Assembly (NCBI RefSeq): GCF_018991925.1
Contig: NW_024751680.1
Location: 358,501-422,500 of the forward strand
Direction of reading: 5' to 3'
Origin: Homarus americanus
Taxonomy: Eukaryota; Arthropoda; Malacostraca; Decapoda; Nephropidae
Length of the DNA stretch: 64,000 bases
Below are positions 10,235-19,654 of the stretch, piece after piece; the first letter of the stretch is position 1; every line of letters starts with the position of its first letter. The notes beneath the pieces are model-generated. The model ran no database searches. It was not told where the DNA came from and saw only the letters and a program-made list of their open reading frames with translations. The position numbers and the translations under genes are program-made.

Positions 10235-11262
10235 GGGAATGGCAGGGTGGGTGTGGCAGGGTGGACGTGGCAGGGTAGACATGACAGTATTGGCGTGGCA
10301 GGGGAGACATAGCAGGGTGGGTGTGGCAGGTTGGACGTGGCAGGATAGACATGACAGAATAGGCGTGGCGGGGTAGACATGGCAGGGTGGGCGTGGTAGG
10401 TTGGGCGTGGTAGGTTGGACGGGCAGGGTAGACATGACAGTATTGGCGTGGTAGGGGAGACATAGCAGGTGGGTGTGGCAGGGTGTGGGCGTGGCAGGTT
10501 GGACGTGGCAGGATAGACATGACAGGATAGGCGTGGCGGGGTAGATATGGGCAGGGTGGGCGTGGTAGGTTGGGCGTGGCCAATGTAGGCATGGCAGGGT
10601 GGGTGTGGCAGGGTAGGCGTGGTAGGGGTGGGTATGGCAGGGTGGGTGTGTGTGTGAGAGACAGGTAGATATGGCAGGATGGCGTGTGGGTAGGGTTGGG
10701 CGTGGCAGTGTAGGCATGGCAGGGTGGGCGGCAGAGTAGGCGGGTAGGGTGGGGTATGGCAGGTGGGCGGGCAGAGTAGGCGGGTAGGTTGACGGCAGGG
10801 TAGACATGACAGGCATTGGGCGTGGGCAGGGGAGACATAGCAGGTGGGTGTGGCAGGGTGGGCGTGGTGCAGGTTGACGGCAGATAGACATGACAGGATA
10901 GGCGTGGCGGGGCAGACATGGCAGGTGGGCGTGGTAGGTTGGGTGTGGCCAATGTAGGCATGGCAGGGGTGGGTGTGGGCAGGGTAGGGCGTGGTAGGGG
11001 TGGGCATGGCAGGGTGGGCGTGGCAGGGTGAGCATGGCAGGGTAGACATGGCAGGATGGGCGTGGTAGGTTGGGCGTGGCAGTGTAGGCATGGCAGGGTG
11101 GGCGTGGCAGAGTAGGCGTGGTAGGGTGGGCATGGCAGGGTGGGCGTGGTAGGGTGGGCGTGGCAGGGTGGGCGTGGTAGGGTAGGCGTGGCAGGGTGGG
11201 CGTGGCAGGGTAGACGTGGTAGGGTGAGCATGGCAGGGTAGGCGTGGTAGGGTGGGTCTGAA
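10235..11262. repeat. 14-bp GGCAGGGTGGGCGT minisatellite, about 70 copies
   Basis: The basic unit is GGCAGGGTGGGCGT and variants (GTAGGG, TAGACAT). Because 14 is not a multiple of three, all minus frames stay open and yield Pro/His/Thr/Ala-rich frames up to 490 codons that mean nothing. A longer order exists: the GGACGTGGCAGGATAGACAT variant recurs at 10333 and 10501, exactly 168 bp (12 units) apart, and a related copy lies near 10873. Confidence 0.95.
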
Positions 11263-11864
11263 CCAACGGGCGTGGTAGCCAACAGACCAGCCCGGGACAC
11301 AGGTGAGGTTTACAGCCACACTCCTGATGGTAAAGGTGTTTCGTGTTCTCCTGCTGCAGTGTGTGGCAACATGTAAATGAACTCGACAAAATTCGGGGAC
11401 AAAAAGTATATAAATAGCCTGAATCAGCATTAATCCCTCGGGCAAAGCCTGGAGAGACATTAACACAATCAGGGGTTAAAAATAGTAGATACGTCTCCCT
11501 CCCACTCAGACCTGCTGTAAAAACGGGTGTACTGATAACACAGTGGGCTCATGTCTCGCGCTTGTTACCAACTAGGACTTGAGAACTTCTGGGTCAGGTC
11601 TGTAGAGAGAAGTAACCTCATTAACTTCATGCTGGGCAAACAACACGATGAGTGTCACACTCCTAGGAGTCCGCCCTCGCCAGGGGTAGGTTCACTGCCC
11701 CTGGTGAGGACGGAGTCACTTGTGACGTCCTTTGACCTCCAAGGAGTGTGCCTGCCAAGACATAACTAGCAGTGTGTGAGTCATGCCACAGGTCAGTTAC
11801 CCACATTAGTGTTGTGGCTTGTCGTCGACGAGGGTGTCGTGTGGACCTCCGAGAGCACGACTCT
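11263..11864. other. Unique spacer with a strong hairpin
   Basis: Non-repetitive sequence. A 72-codon plus frame (11551-11769) has ordinary composition, but I cannot assign it. An imperfect hairpin lies at 11667-11717: arms TCCGCCCTCGCCAGGGG and CCCCTGGTGAGGACGGA with an 11-nt loop. A weak acceptor-like CTGCTGCAG ends at 11359. Confidence 0.35.
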
Positions 11865-12375
11865 TGGCTAAACTCTCATCTAACAAAGACACTGTTTAAT
11901 ATAATCTAAGATTGTCAAACAGAACCCCGAAAACTTTATTAAGAACGAATTTGCTGATGAATTCAAAACAAGCAGACAAGTGCAAACAGGCAATAGCCGA
12001 CCCTCTGTCCACCGTGAAGAGATGTATCAAGTAAAACATGTAGACCACAAGATGTTGTAACCGCTAGACCAGTGCTACGATATGAGTGCCTCAGGCAGTA
12101 TGACCCTCGTGTAGATGTGAACAAATAAATGTAAAGTGTGCGACCAGACAGAACTTTTTATGGTCCAAGCATACTGTGTGTACAATGATTCGTCACTTAA
12201 TTGGTGATTGTATCCACTTAATGGATCAAGTTGACAAGTCCTTATCCAGAAACACTGTGTACTGAAATGACTGGTATTGAACACCACAATAAACCTGACC
12301 ACCGAGATCTGATGACATCTGTTGCGTCATACTTTTGCGCTACCACTTTGAGGAGGTGCACAATAAACTAGCAGC
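11865..12375 (+). mobile_element. RNase H-bearing LINE, 3' remnant (copy 1)
   Basis: This stretch aligns by eye with 37905-38640. Shared segments are GGCTAAACTC..AACAAAG..CACTGTT, GACAAGTGCAAACAGG, ACAAGATGTTGTAACCGCTAGA and AAATGTAAAGTGTG. The last encodes CKVC, the start of the element's C-terminal zinc finger. Copy 1 begins after the RNase H active-site region, is full of stops and shifts, and loses the rest of the finger. It ends near GAGGTGCACAATAAA, like the GGGGTGCACAC terminus of copy 2. It is a 5'-truncated dead copy. Confidence 0.8.
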
Positions 12376-12404
12376 ACCTGGTCGTGTCAAAATTTAAATT
12401 CAAT

Positions 12405-12509
12405 TAAGCCCACCCCCTCCCCCACCCACCCCACCCACCCACCCAGCCAGCTATATGCTCTTGACTCGTGTTAAGTGGCAGTGTGAAAATATTGATGGCG
12501 TTCTTTTAT

Positions 12510-12563
<54 letters not shown>

Positions 12564-12770
12564 ACGTTTAATAGAATTCTCAACACATTTCGTAGAGGCT
12601 ATTATCGTGAGTGTGTTTATATGTACCTGTAATTTAAAACTTGGGTGACTCTCATTTCATCATCCCAGAAGTTGACTTAACGCACACAAGGCTTGACGAT
12701 CAATACCTAAATAGAATCGTTAACACATTAGTGGGATATTGGCTCAAGTGAATCACCCTGTGGTATGTAC

Positions 12771-12839
<69 letters not shown>

Positions 12840-12840
12840 T
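12405..12840. repeat. CACCC run, (GA)n and (GT)n microsatellites with spacer
   Basis: CCCACCCACC at 12410-12445, GA run at about 12518-12560 and GT run at about 12774-12837, separated by unremarkable AT-rich sequence. Confidence 0.9.
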
Positions 12841-13010
12841 AATGGTGGTAATGGTCTTGTGTCGCCTGTGGAAGGAATTGGGTAGTTGTGTTAAGGGGCA
12901 GAAGATGGGGTTAATGGTGGTGGGGTAGGTAGTGGTGATGGTGGGTTAATGGTGGTGGTGGGGTAGTTGATGATTTAATGGGATGGTGATAAGTGGTAGA
13001 CGATGCCTTG
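12841..13010. repeat. GGTGGT/GATGGT repeats
   Basis: Irregular GGTGGTGGGGTAG, TTAATGGTGG and GTGATGG motifs. No gene. Confidence 0.6.
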
Positions 13011-13317
13011 GTAGGTCAGTGGTGTCTCCCTGTTACGTCTAGTGGGTGTATCCTGCTGGTGATGCTATACTGCCGAAGGACCTGCCCCTTGAGAGAGAGA
13101 CACACAGACATAGAAACAAGCAGAGAGATAAAAGAGTGAGAGAAACAATTATTAGAGAGATATATAAAGACATATTACTTATTGTTTAAAGGAAAATATT
13201 ACTCTTGTTGTATATTACTCAAAAATACTAATTAAAGTATTGCTCAAAAAATATTACTCATAGGTATTTCTCTACATACATTCATGAGAAAATATTGCTC
13301 TAAAATAATATATTACT

Positions 13318-13376
13318 CCATCGTACTCAAGTTGTTAATTATCATACTCAAGGGGTTAAGTCATCGTACTCAAACT
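13318..13376 (+). repeat. 22-bp ACTCAAGGGG family, block B
   Basis: Two to three copies, including one at about 13340-13361 that reads ACTCAAGGGGTTAAG then TCATCGT, the clearest plus-strand version of the unit in blocks A and C. Confidence 0.7.
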
Positions 13377-13830
13377 AACGTTACATACATGGATACTGAA
13401 TTCCTCTTTATTCTTCCTCTCCAGACCATGAAAAGAAGAAGACATTGTATCGGTCTGTGTGTCAGTCCGTGTGGGAGTTGTCCACGCGATCACTCGGCCA
13501 GATAACCTTGGATTTTAACCAAACTCAGTGTGCGGTAACGTGACAACAAGATCTCTGACCAGTTCATTAACCAGCTATTTTTGCCGTCATTGTCCTGAGT
13601 TATGACCCACTATGGTCCTCCCTGTGGCGCGGGGAGAGGAGGGAACTTGTCCACCCACCATTACAGCTATCCATGTTCCTTATTAGTTTCGTTAAGAGGA
13701 CATTGCCACTGCACTTAACGGGTTGACCTGACCTTGACCTGACCTCTCGACCCACACCTTGGTTAGTTACAGCCTTGGTGATTAATAAGGTGTTGCTCAT
13801 CTGCGATTTCTCAGAAGTTTGCGGTTTATT
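13377..13830 (+). other. Spacer with an acceptor-like site
   Basis: A pyrimidine stretch (13399-13421) ends in CCAG|ACCATG at 13424/13425. The ATG opens a 25-codon frame (to 13505) rich in Arg and Cys. Without a donor or relative this is only a possible 3' splice site. The remainder is unique sequence with no recognised product. Confidence 0.15.
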
Positions 13831-13832
13831 GG

Positions 13833-13895
13833 GGTTTACCTGTGGTTTACTTGAGGTTTACCTGTGATTTACCTGAGGTTTACCTAAGACCTAAC
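13833..13895. repeat. GAGGTTTACCTG repeats
   Basis: About four copies of GGTTTACCTGTGATTTACCTG-type sequence. Read on the minus strand they are repeated CAGGTAAA, the 5' splice-site core. Related arrays lie at 29735-29975 and 30745-31045. Confidence 0.6.
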
Positions 13896-14534
13896 TCATT
13901 TCCCAGAGGTTTGAGGAACATTGGTGAACCTATCGAGTTAACCTGAAGACGTAATGCACTCAAATCACCCACCTGGTCATTTTAAGACCTTTCACATACA
14001 CACACACACACACCCCACATTTCACCTTATCGATATAGGTGTTAGATTATGTACTATTACGTGATAAGTAACAGGTGAGAGAGTGCATGTACCAGACTCA
14101 TTACATATACATATTTTATATAGTAAACACTTGGGGGAGGGGGAGTGCGGGTAATATATGAAGGTAGGATATATATATAGGTGAGTTAACTTGATATATT
14201 GAAAGTAAAATATAGGTTTTTCATGTACAGTTGCGGTCTTAATTCTCTGGACACATGGCAGTATAGGATATAATGTATATTTACGAATCATTCGGTGAGA
14301 AGGATTGGAATTTTAATATATTTTCTCATTTTTTTTTTCAAGGTGAGTTTAATATATGATTTAGGGGAATGATATATGTAATTGTTATATACGAGGGGGA
14401 AGGTTAAATGTATACAATTGTTAATATTTAGGTTATTGTTATGTAAGTTTTGCATATATTAGAGATCTTGTAATGGAAATCTATAAAGGTGTGTGTATAT
14501 TTTGACATGGTATAAGGATTTAATGTATTTATAG
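13896..14534. other. AT-rich spacer
   Basis: AT-rich single-copy-looking sequence. A T-rich run leading to TTCAAG|GTGAGT at 14342/14343 resembles joined acceptor and donor sites, but with AAG rather than CAG. No gene is recognised. Confidence 0.3.
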
Positions 14535-14619
14535 GTATGTATAATGTATTGTGGGGAGGGGGGGAGATTACATTTGTCCCATCAGTCAGGTGTAGTTTTG
14601 GTAGTGTGTTTGTTCCATG

Positions 14620-14875
14620 TAGTACCTGGTTGATTAATTGTTATATTTTCTTTATTTGGTTGATAATTGTACCATCCATCTTTTACCAGGTTCGTATTTG
14701 TTCATTTCTTTACTTGGTGCTATAGTTGTTCTATGTTATTACCTGGTTGTTCCATTCTCTTTTACCTGGTTCATAATTGTTCCATTATCCATATACTATT
14801 GGTTGGAATTGTACCATACTCTGTCTACCTGCCCTTGTAATTGTTCCGTACTCTACCTGTCCCCATAATTGCCTC
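14620..14875. repeat. Degenerate TTACCTGGTTCATAATTGTT repeats
   Basis: Six to seven eroded copies of a roughly 35-45-bp motif containing TTACCTGGTT and AATTGTTCC. Hydrophobic frames across it are not domains. Confidence 0.55.
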
Positions 14876-14989
14876 ACCTGTCGACTTCAAACAACATCAA
14901 CATCATCATCATCATCCAGTAGACATAAAGTTACGTGTTATGTAAGAGGGTCAGCACAGGGGGAGACGTGCCCAGACTCTTGATATGGT

Positions 14990-15169
14990 GACGTTCTGCC
15001 CAACCCCCTTCCCCCCTGCTCCTTTCCTCTTCTCTTCCCCCTACCTCCCCTTCCTCCTTCCCCCTTCCCACCTGTTCCTTTCCTCTACCTTTCTTCCCCC
15101 CCTCTCTCTCTCCCTTCCTCCTCTTTGGCAGGTTGGCTCCTCAGTTGAGTCCCATTATGTTGGGACTAA

Positions 15170-15200
<31 letters not shown>
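14990..15200 (+). other. Pyrimidine tract with acceptor-like CAG, then (GT)n
   Basis: About 125 nt of C/T-rich sequence ends in TTTGGCAG|GTTGG at 15131/15132, followed by 35 unique bases and a GT run (15173-15200). The tract could serve as a 3' splice site, but no donor-bounded exon follows. Confidence 0.2.
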
Positions 15201-15785
15201 TCCTGTAATTAAGTGGCGTTTATGGGTGAGTGTAGTAAGTGGTAGAGACTAAGTTGCCAACGTGTGTGTTTATTTTTCTTTAACTAAGTGTTGAGGTAAT
15301 TGGTGGTGCTCATTCGTGAGTTACTGTTTTCTTATCTGTTAAATTAGGATGGGGTTTTTTGTTTGGCTAATTCTGTGTTAAATTTGTAAATGTTAACTAA
15401 ATTGGTATGTTTTTTTTATTCAGTTAAGTGTTCATGGTAATTGGATGGCCTTAACTTTAGCAGCTAGCTAGTAGTTCGAGGATTATCGTGCTGGTGATTA
15501 GCTTCGAGTCGGTGGTAGTTTAGCTTGGTGTTAAGCGAAGCATCCTTTTGACTTTAAAGTTTTTACAGCTAAATTAGTGAGGCCCAGTTAATTTGTGCAG
15601 CTGAAGTGGTGGTTATTTTACCAAGGCATTCAGCTTAACCCTACACTCAGCTTAACCCGACACTCAGCTTAACCCGGCACGCAGCTAGACGGGTAAATCT
15701 TAGCTAAGTTGACGACATTTTGAACTAAGCTCTCATCTGAAGCTCCCAAGCCTGCAGCTAAAACCGAACTAACTGGTGTACAGCT
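15201..15785. other. Spacer with short CAGCTTAACCC repeats
   Basis: Mostly unique sequence. CACTCAGCTTAACCC occurs about three times at 15627-15680. No gene is recognised. Confidence 0.4.
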
Positions 15786-15789
15786 AACT

Positions 15790-15960
15790 TTGGCTGGAGG
15801 AGGTGGGTGGAGGAGGAAGGGTGAGGGTGGAAGGATGAAGGTGGAGGAAGGGGAGGGGTCAGGGTGGAAAAGGGGTGGAAGGGTAAGGATGAAGGTAGAG
15901 GAATAGGGGTGAGGGTGAGAAGGGAGAGGAACAGATGGGGGGGGGGGAGGGGGGACAGAC
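15790..15960. repeat. GGTGGAGGAAGGGTGAGG minisatellite
   Basis: Purine-rich imperfect repeats of GGTGGAGGAAGGG and GGTGAGGGTGG. Pro/Ser/His frames on the minus strand are artefacts. Confidence 0.7.
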
Positions 15961-15999
15961 ACAGACTCCCCTCTCCCATCCTTACACCATAACAGTTCA

Positions 16000-16361
16000 C
16001 CTAACATAACCTTTCCGAGTCATATTGTCAAGATTAAAAAAAAATAATAATGACTATTTTTTTTACCATCTACGTAATCAAGGTGTTTTCAATCACCTCA
16101 TCGGATAATCGAAAAAATACCTCTATGTGTGGGTTATTTTTTCCGGCCCATGTATTGTATAGTATTGTAGGTGAAATAATAGTGTCTTTTTGAGGTCATT
16201 TTTCAGCAGGGTGAAATTATTTTATTGTGTTGTAAAATCCAGCTTGTGTGTGTGTGTGTGTGTGTGTTTGTTTGTTTGGACTTTCCTTACTAGTGTCAGT
16301 GTTTTTTGTGTTTGTGTTTTTGTTTTTCTTTAGCTAGTTGGTTGAGTTTTATTTTTTTAAT

Positions 16362-16363
<2 letters not shown>
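16000..16363. other. AT-rich spacer
   Basis: AT-rich sequence with a short GT run (16246-16266). Nothing recognisable. Confidence 0.4.

Positions 16364-16417
<54 letters not shown>
16364..16417. repeat. (GA)n microsatellite
   Basis: Pure GA run of about 54 bp. Confidence 0.98.
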
Positions 16418-16422
<5 letters not shown>

Positions 16423-16614
16423 CTACCTTCACCGTGACCTGACGTGAGTTTGGGGCGACTTCCACTCACTGGTCACCTGGAGTTGACCTGAGTTGACCTG
16501 ACCTCTCTCTCTCTCTCTATTGGTACACCTTTTTCACTTTAAACTTCACTTGTCTTTAAAGTCAGTGAAATATAAAGTTATTCCCCTTACTCCAATATCA
16601 CCTGTAGATTAACA

Positions 16615-16682
16615 ACCTAACCTAACCTAACCTTAACCTGACCTAACCTAACCTAACCTAACCTAACCTAACCTAACCTATT
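16615..16682. repeat. Interstitial telomeric (CCTAA)n block
   Basis: About 13 consecutive CCTAA units with two variants (CCTTAA, CCTGA). CCTAA/TTAGG is the canonical arthropod telomere repeat. Unique sequence flanks both sides, so this is an interstitial block, not a chromosome end. Confidence 0.95.
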
Positions 16683-17080
16683 AGACAGCATCAGGGAAAG
16701 ATCCAATACGAATTTAATTTCCTTAATTCTTCACGTTTTAAAATTCTTGTAAACAGGAACAGGTGACAACAGATGATGTTTCATGTACCCAATTTAAGTG
16801 GCAGTGGGGAGTAGGGCTTGAGGCGGCAAATTAGTGTGGAATTGGAATGAAAAAGAACCAATTTGGATTAGATTTTCCGTATTTGACTTTTTGTTTGTTA
16901 TCTCTTTAGAACTGTGTGGATGGGGGAACAGGTGTCGTGTTCGTTAATTAGTGGTGGTAGGACAGGTGTTAGGATAGTGTAGAAGAAGAAGAAGAAGAAT
17001 TTAGTCTTGATATCCATAATTTTTCATTTTTCTTTCAAACTTTACAGAGAGAAGGAAGTAAAGTCGACACCTTGGTAGAT
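16683..17080. other. Spacer, no gene seen
   Basis: AT-rich single-copy-looking sequence with a short GAA run near 16982. No supported feature. Confidence 0.4.
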
Positions 17081-17124
17081 ACATACATACATACATACAT
17101 ACATACATACATACATACATACAT
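17081..17124. repeat. (ACAT)n microsatellite
   Basis: Eleven ACAT units. Confidence 0.98.
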
Positions 17125-17164
17125 CAAGTAGCCAATAGTAGCGTGTATTTTAAAGTTTCCCGCC

Positions 17165-17335
17165 CTCTCACTCTCACTTGCCCTCTCTCTCTCACTTGCC
17201 CTCTCTCTCTTACTTGCCCTCTCTCTCTCACTTGCCCTCTCTCTCTTACTTGCCCTCTCTCTCTTACTTGCCCTCTCTCTCTTACTTGCCCTCTCTCTCT
17301 TACTTGCCCTCTCACTTGCCCTCTCACTCTCTCAC
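17165..17335. repeat. 18-bp CTTGCCCTCTCTCTCTTA minisatellite
   Basis: About nine units of CTTGCCCTCTCTCTCTTA or its CTCA variant. Because 18 is divisible by three, each frame encodes a six-residue repeat (Leu-Thr-Cys-Pro-Leu-Ser in one). Confidence 0.95.
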
Positions 17336-17476
17336 CGTAAATTTAAGAGACTTTTTTTCTCTGTCTCTTTCTCTCCTGACGTCCACTAACTTCCAGATCC
17401 TGTATTTGAATTATCCGGAAGAAAATGTTGGGTTCATTGTCGCTTTAGTGATTACCGTTAATCAATGGGGCTGGGG

Positions 17477-17477
<1 letters not shown>

Positions 17478-17526
<49 letters not shown>

Positions 17527-17557
17527 GCGTGTGTGTGTGCGCGTGTGTGTGTGTGTC
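17478..17557. repeat. (GT)n with GC interruptions
   Basis: GT run with GCGTGTGCGTG interruptions near 17521-17541. Confidence 0.97.
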
Positions 17558-17584
17558 ACCCCTCTTTCAGATAGCTCCCTGAAG

Positions 17585-17956
17585 GTAATATTATTGTTGT
17601 TTTTATTGATATTGTTGTTGTTATTATTATATTATTGTTGTTTTATTATTGTTGTTGTTATTGATGTTTGTATTACCATTTTTGTTCTTAGTTTAATGTT
17701 ATTATTATTATTATTACTTAGCGTTATATACAGTATTTATGAGACAGAATGAAATGCAAAATCCAGCCTTAGTTGTTATTTACCGCCTCTGCCGCCGCTA
17801 AGTTCTCAAAACACATTAGAATGAAGGATTCTCGGGACATGACTTGTATTTCGGCGGGTATAATTGGGAGCAGAGTTTCCTACACACTTAGTTGTGTTTG
17901 TAGCTGATGAACGCTGCTGCTCTTTGTCCATTTTCTAAATAGGAAATGATGTCTTG
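17585..17956. repeat. TTATTG/TTATTA-rich stretch and spacer
   Basis: TTGTTG/TTATTA trinucleotide-like repeats to 17725, then unique sequence to 17956. No gene. Confidence 0.6.
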
Positions 17957-18310
17957 AGTACGATGGTTTTAACCCCTCGAGTACGATGTTTTAACCCCTC
18001 GAATACGATGTTTTAACGCCTCGAGTACGATGTTTTAACGCTTCGAGTACGATATTTTAACCCCTCGAGTACGTTGGTTTTAACCCTTCCAGTACGTTGG
18101 TTTTAACCCCTCGAGTACGATGTTTTAGATGTTTTTAACCCCTCGAGTACGATGTTTTAACCCCTCGAATACGATGTTTTAACGCCTCGAGTACGATGTT
18201 TTAACGCTTCGAGTACGATATTTTAACCCCTCGAGTACGTTGGTTTTAACCCTTCCAGTACGTTGGTTTTAACCCCTCGAGTACGATGTTTTCCCCCCTT
18301 GTGTATGATG
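17957..18310 (-). repeat. 22-bp ACTCGAGGGG family, block C, with 166-bp higher-order copy
   Basis: On the plus strand the unit runs CCCCTCGAGTACGATG then TTTTAA (22 bp, about 15 copies). Reverse-complemented, it is ACTCGAGGGGTTAA then AACATCGT, the unit of blocks A and B. The variant CCTCGAATACGATG occurs at about 18001 and 18167, and the series of variants around it repeats, so a multi-unit segment of 166 bp has been duplicated. Confidence 0.9.
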
Positions 18311-18655
18311 TTTTGAGTCATGGTGTTCCGGGGTTAAGAATGGTTGTTGAATTTCCCTGTCATATCTCCCATCCCCCCCAGTGAGGACAATAACCTAAAC
18401 CTAACCTAAACCAATCAAACCTAAACCTAATGTAGATACTTTCAGTTTACCCATGTCAATAATAACTTTCACAATAACTGAGACGTAAACATTGAGTCAT
18501 AAAACGCAGAGAAAAAATTATTGTAAATCGATCTCCACTATTTTTTTTTATTATGATGGAAAAATAAAAACAGTTTGTGTTATTTTTTAAGGATAAACTT
18601 TATTGGTATATTATTGTAGATGAGGTTAGTATGTTCTTTATGTACGTGAGAAACT
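18311..18655. other. Spacer
   Basis: AT-rich sequence with a few ACCTAAACCTAA copies near 18400. No gene is seen. Confidence 0.4.
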
Positions 18656-18840
18656 AACTCTGGTGGTGGTGTACTGGTGGTGACTGTGGTGGTGATGGTG
18701 GTGACTGTGGTGATGGAGGTGACTGGTGGTGGTGGTGATGGTGGTGACTGTGGTGATGGCGGTGACTGTGGTGATGGAGGTGACTGGTGGTGGCAATAAA
18801 TGGTGGTGGTGGTGATGGTGGTGACTGGTGATGATGACTT
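18656..18840. repeat. GGTGGTGACTGTGGTGATGG repeats
   Basis: Irregular trinucleotide-rich minisatellite of GTGGTGACTG and GTGATGGAGG. The same type of motif recurs at 21330-21560. Confidence 0.75.
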
Positions 18841-19009
18841 AAGTTATTACCGGTATATTATCCTTTATTAAATGTATTTTTCAGTGTTAAAAGATTTTAT
18901 TTGTCTCTTAACGAAGTAAATAAACAGGTGAGATACAGGAGTTGAGGTCACCTGTTTGTTATTTAAACTAATGAGTCCTGACACATTTGAATATTTACCT
19001 GGGTTGTGA

Positions 19010-19250
19010 CGTACTAGGTCGTTTCGTGGGTTGTGATTGGTTATGACATGTAGTTCGTGGCGTGGGTCGTGACGTAAGTTGTGATGTAGGTTGTGATTGG
19101 TTATAAGTTATGACGTAGTTCGTGACGTGGGTCGTGACATAAGTTGTGATGTAGGTTGTGATTGGTTATAAGTTATGACGTAGTTCGTGACGTGGGTCGT
19201 GACGTAAGTTGTGATGTAGGTTGTGATTGGTTATGAGTTATGACATGGGT
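19010..19250. repeat. 65-bp tandem repeat, about 3.5 copies
   Basis: GTGATGTAGGTTGTGATTGG starts at 19081, 19146 and 19211, a 65-bp period, preceded by a diverged copy. Within the unit, shorter GTGACGTRRGT-like motifs suggest it grew from a smaller repeat. Confidence 0.9.
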
Positions 19251-19604
19251 GTGTGAGGTCACAAGGGAGGAAGAGGGGGGACCAATGACAATCTCAAGAA
19301 TTTATCGCCCCCCCCCCAGCGCCGTGTGTCAAGGCTATACAGTACAACGTGGAAGCTTGAGTTATAAGCTATGATATTTATATACCAGTTGTAGTGTATT
19401 ATTGAACACCGTAAGTCTGTCAGCTGTTTATGAAGCGGCCATGAATTGTTAGAATACAAAATGTCTATCGATCCGTATCTGGCTCTCAATTTATTCTCAC
19501 TACGGAGCCGGATGTGTCGTAACTTGTATACAGCATCAGGCTTCACGTACACCAGGCAGATTTTGTCAGTTGTACGGCCGGACGGACACGGAGAGATACA
19601 GGAA

Positions 19605-19654
19605 TACTAGATTAGGTTAGGTTTGGTTGGGTTGGGTTTGGTTAGATTAAGTTA
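19605..19654. repeat. TTAGG/TTGGG-like repeats upstream of CR1 element
   Basis: TTAGGTTAGG, TTTGGTTGGG and TTAGATTAAG variants abut the CR1 remnant. The same kind of repeat resumes on its other side. Confidence 0.7.

Noticed and set aside
9917..11466. Open frames of 490, 417 and 363 codons on the minus strand
   Set aside because: They are translations of the 14-bp GGCAGGGTGGGCGT array in different frames. The period is not divisible by three, so all frames are open; composition is only Pro/His/Thr/Ala/Leu.
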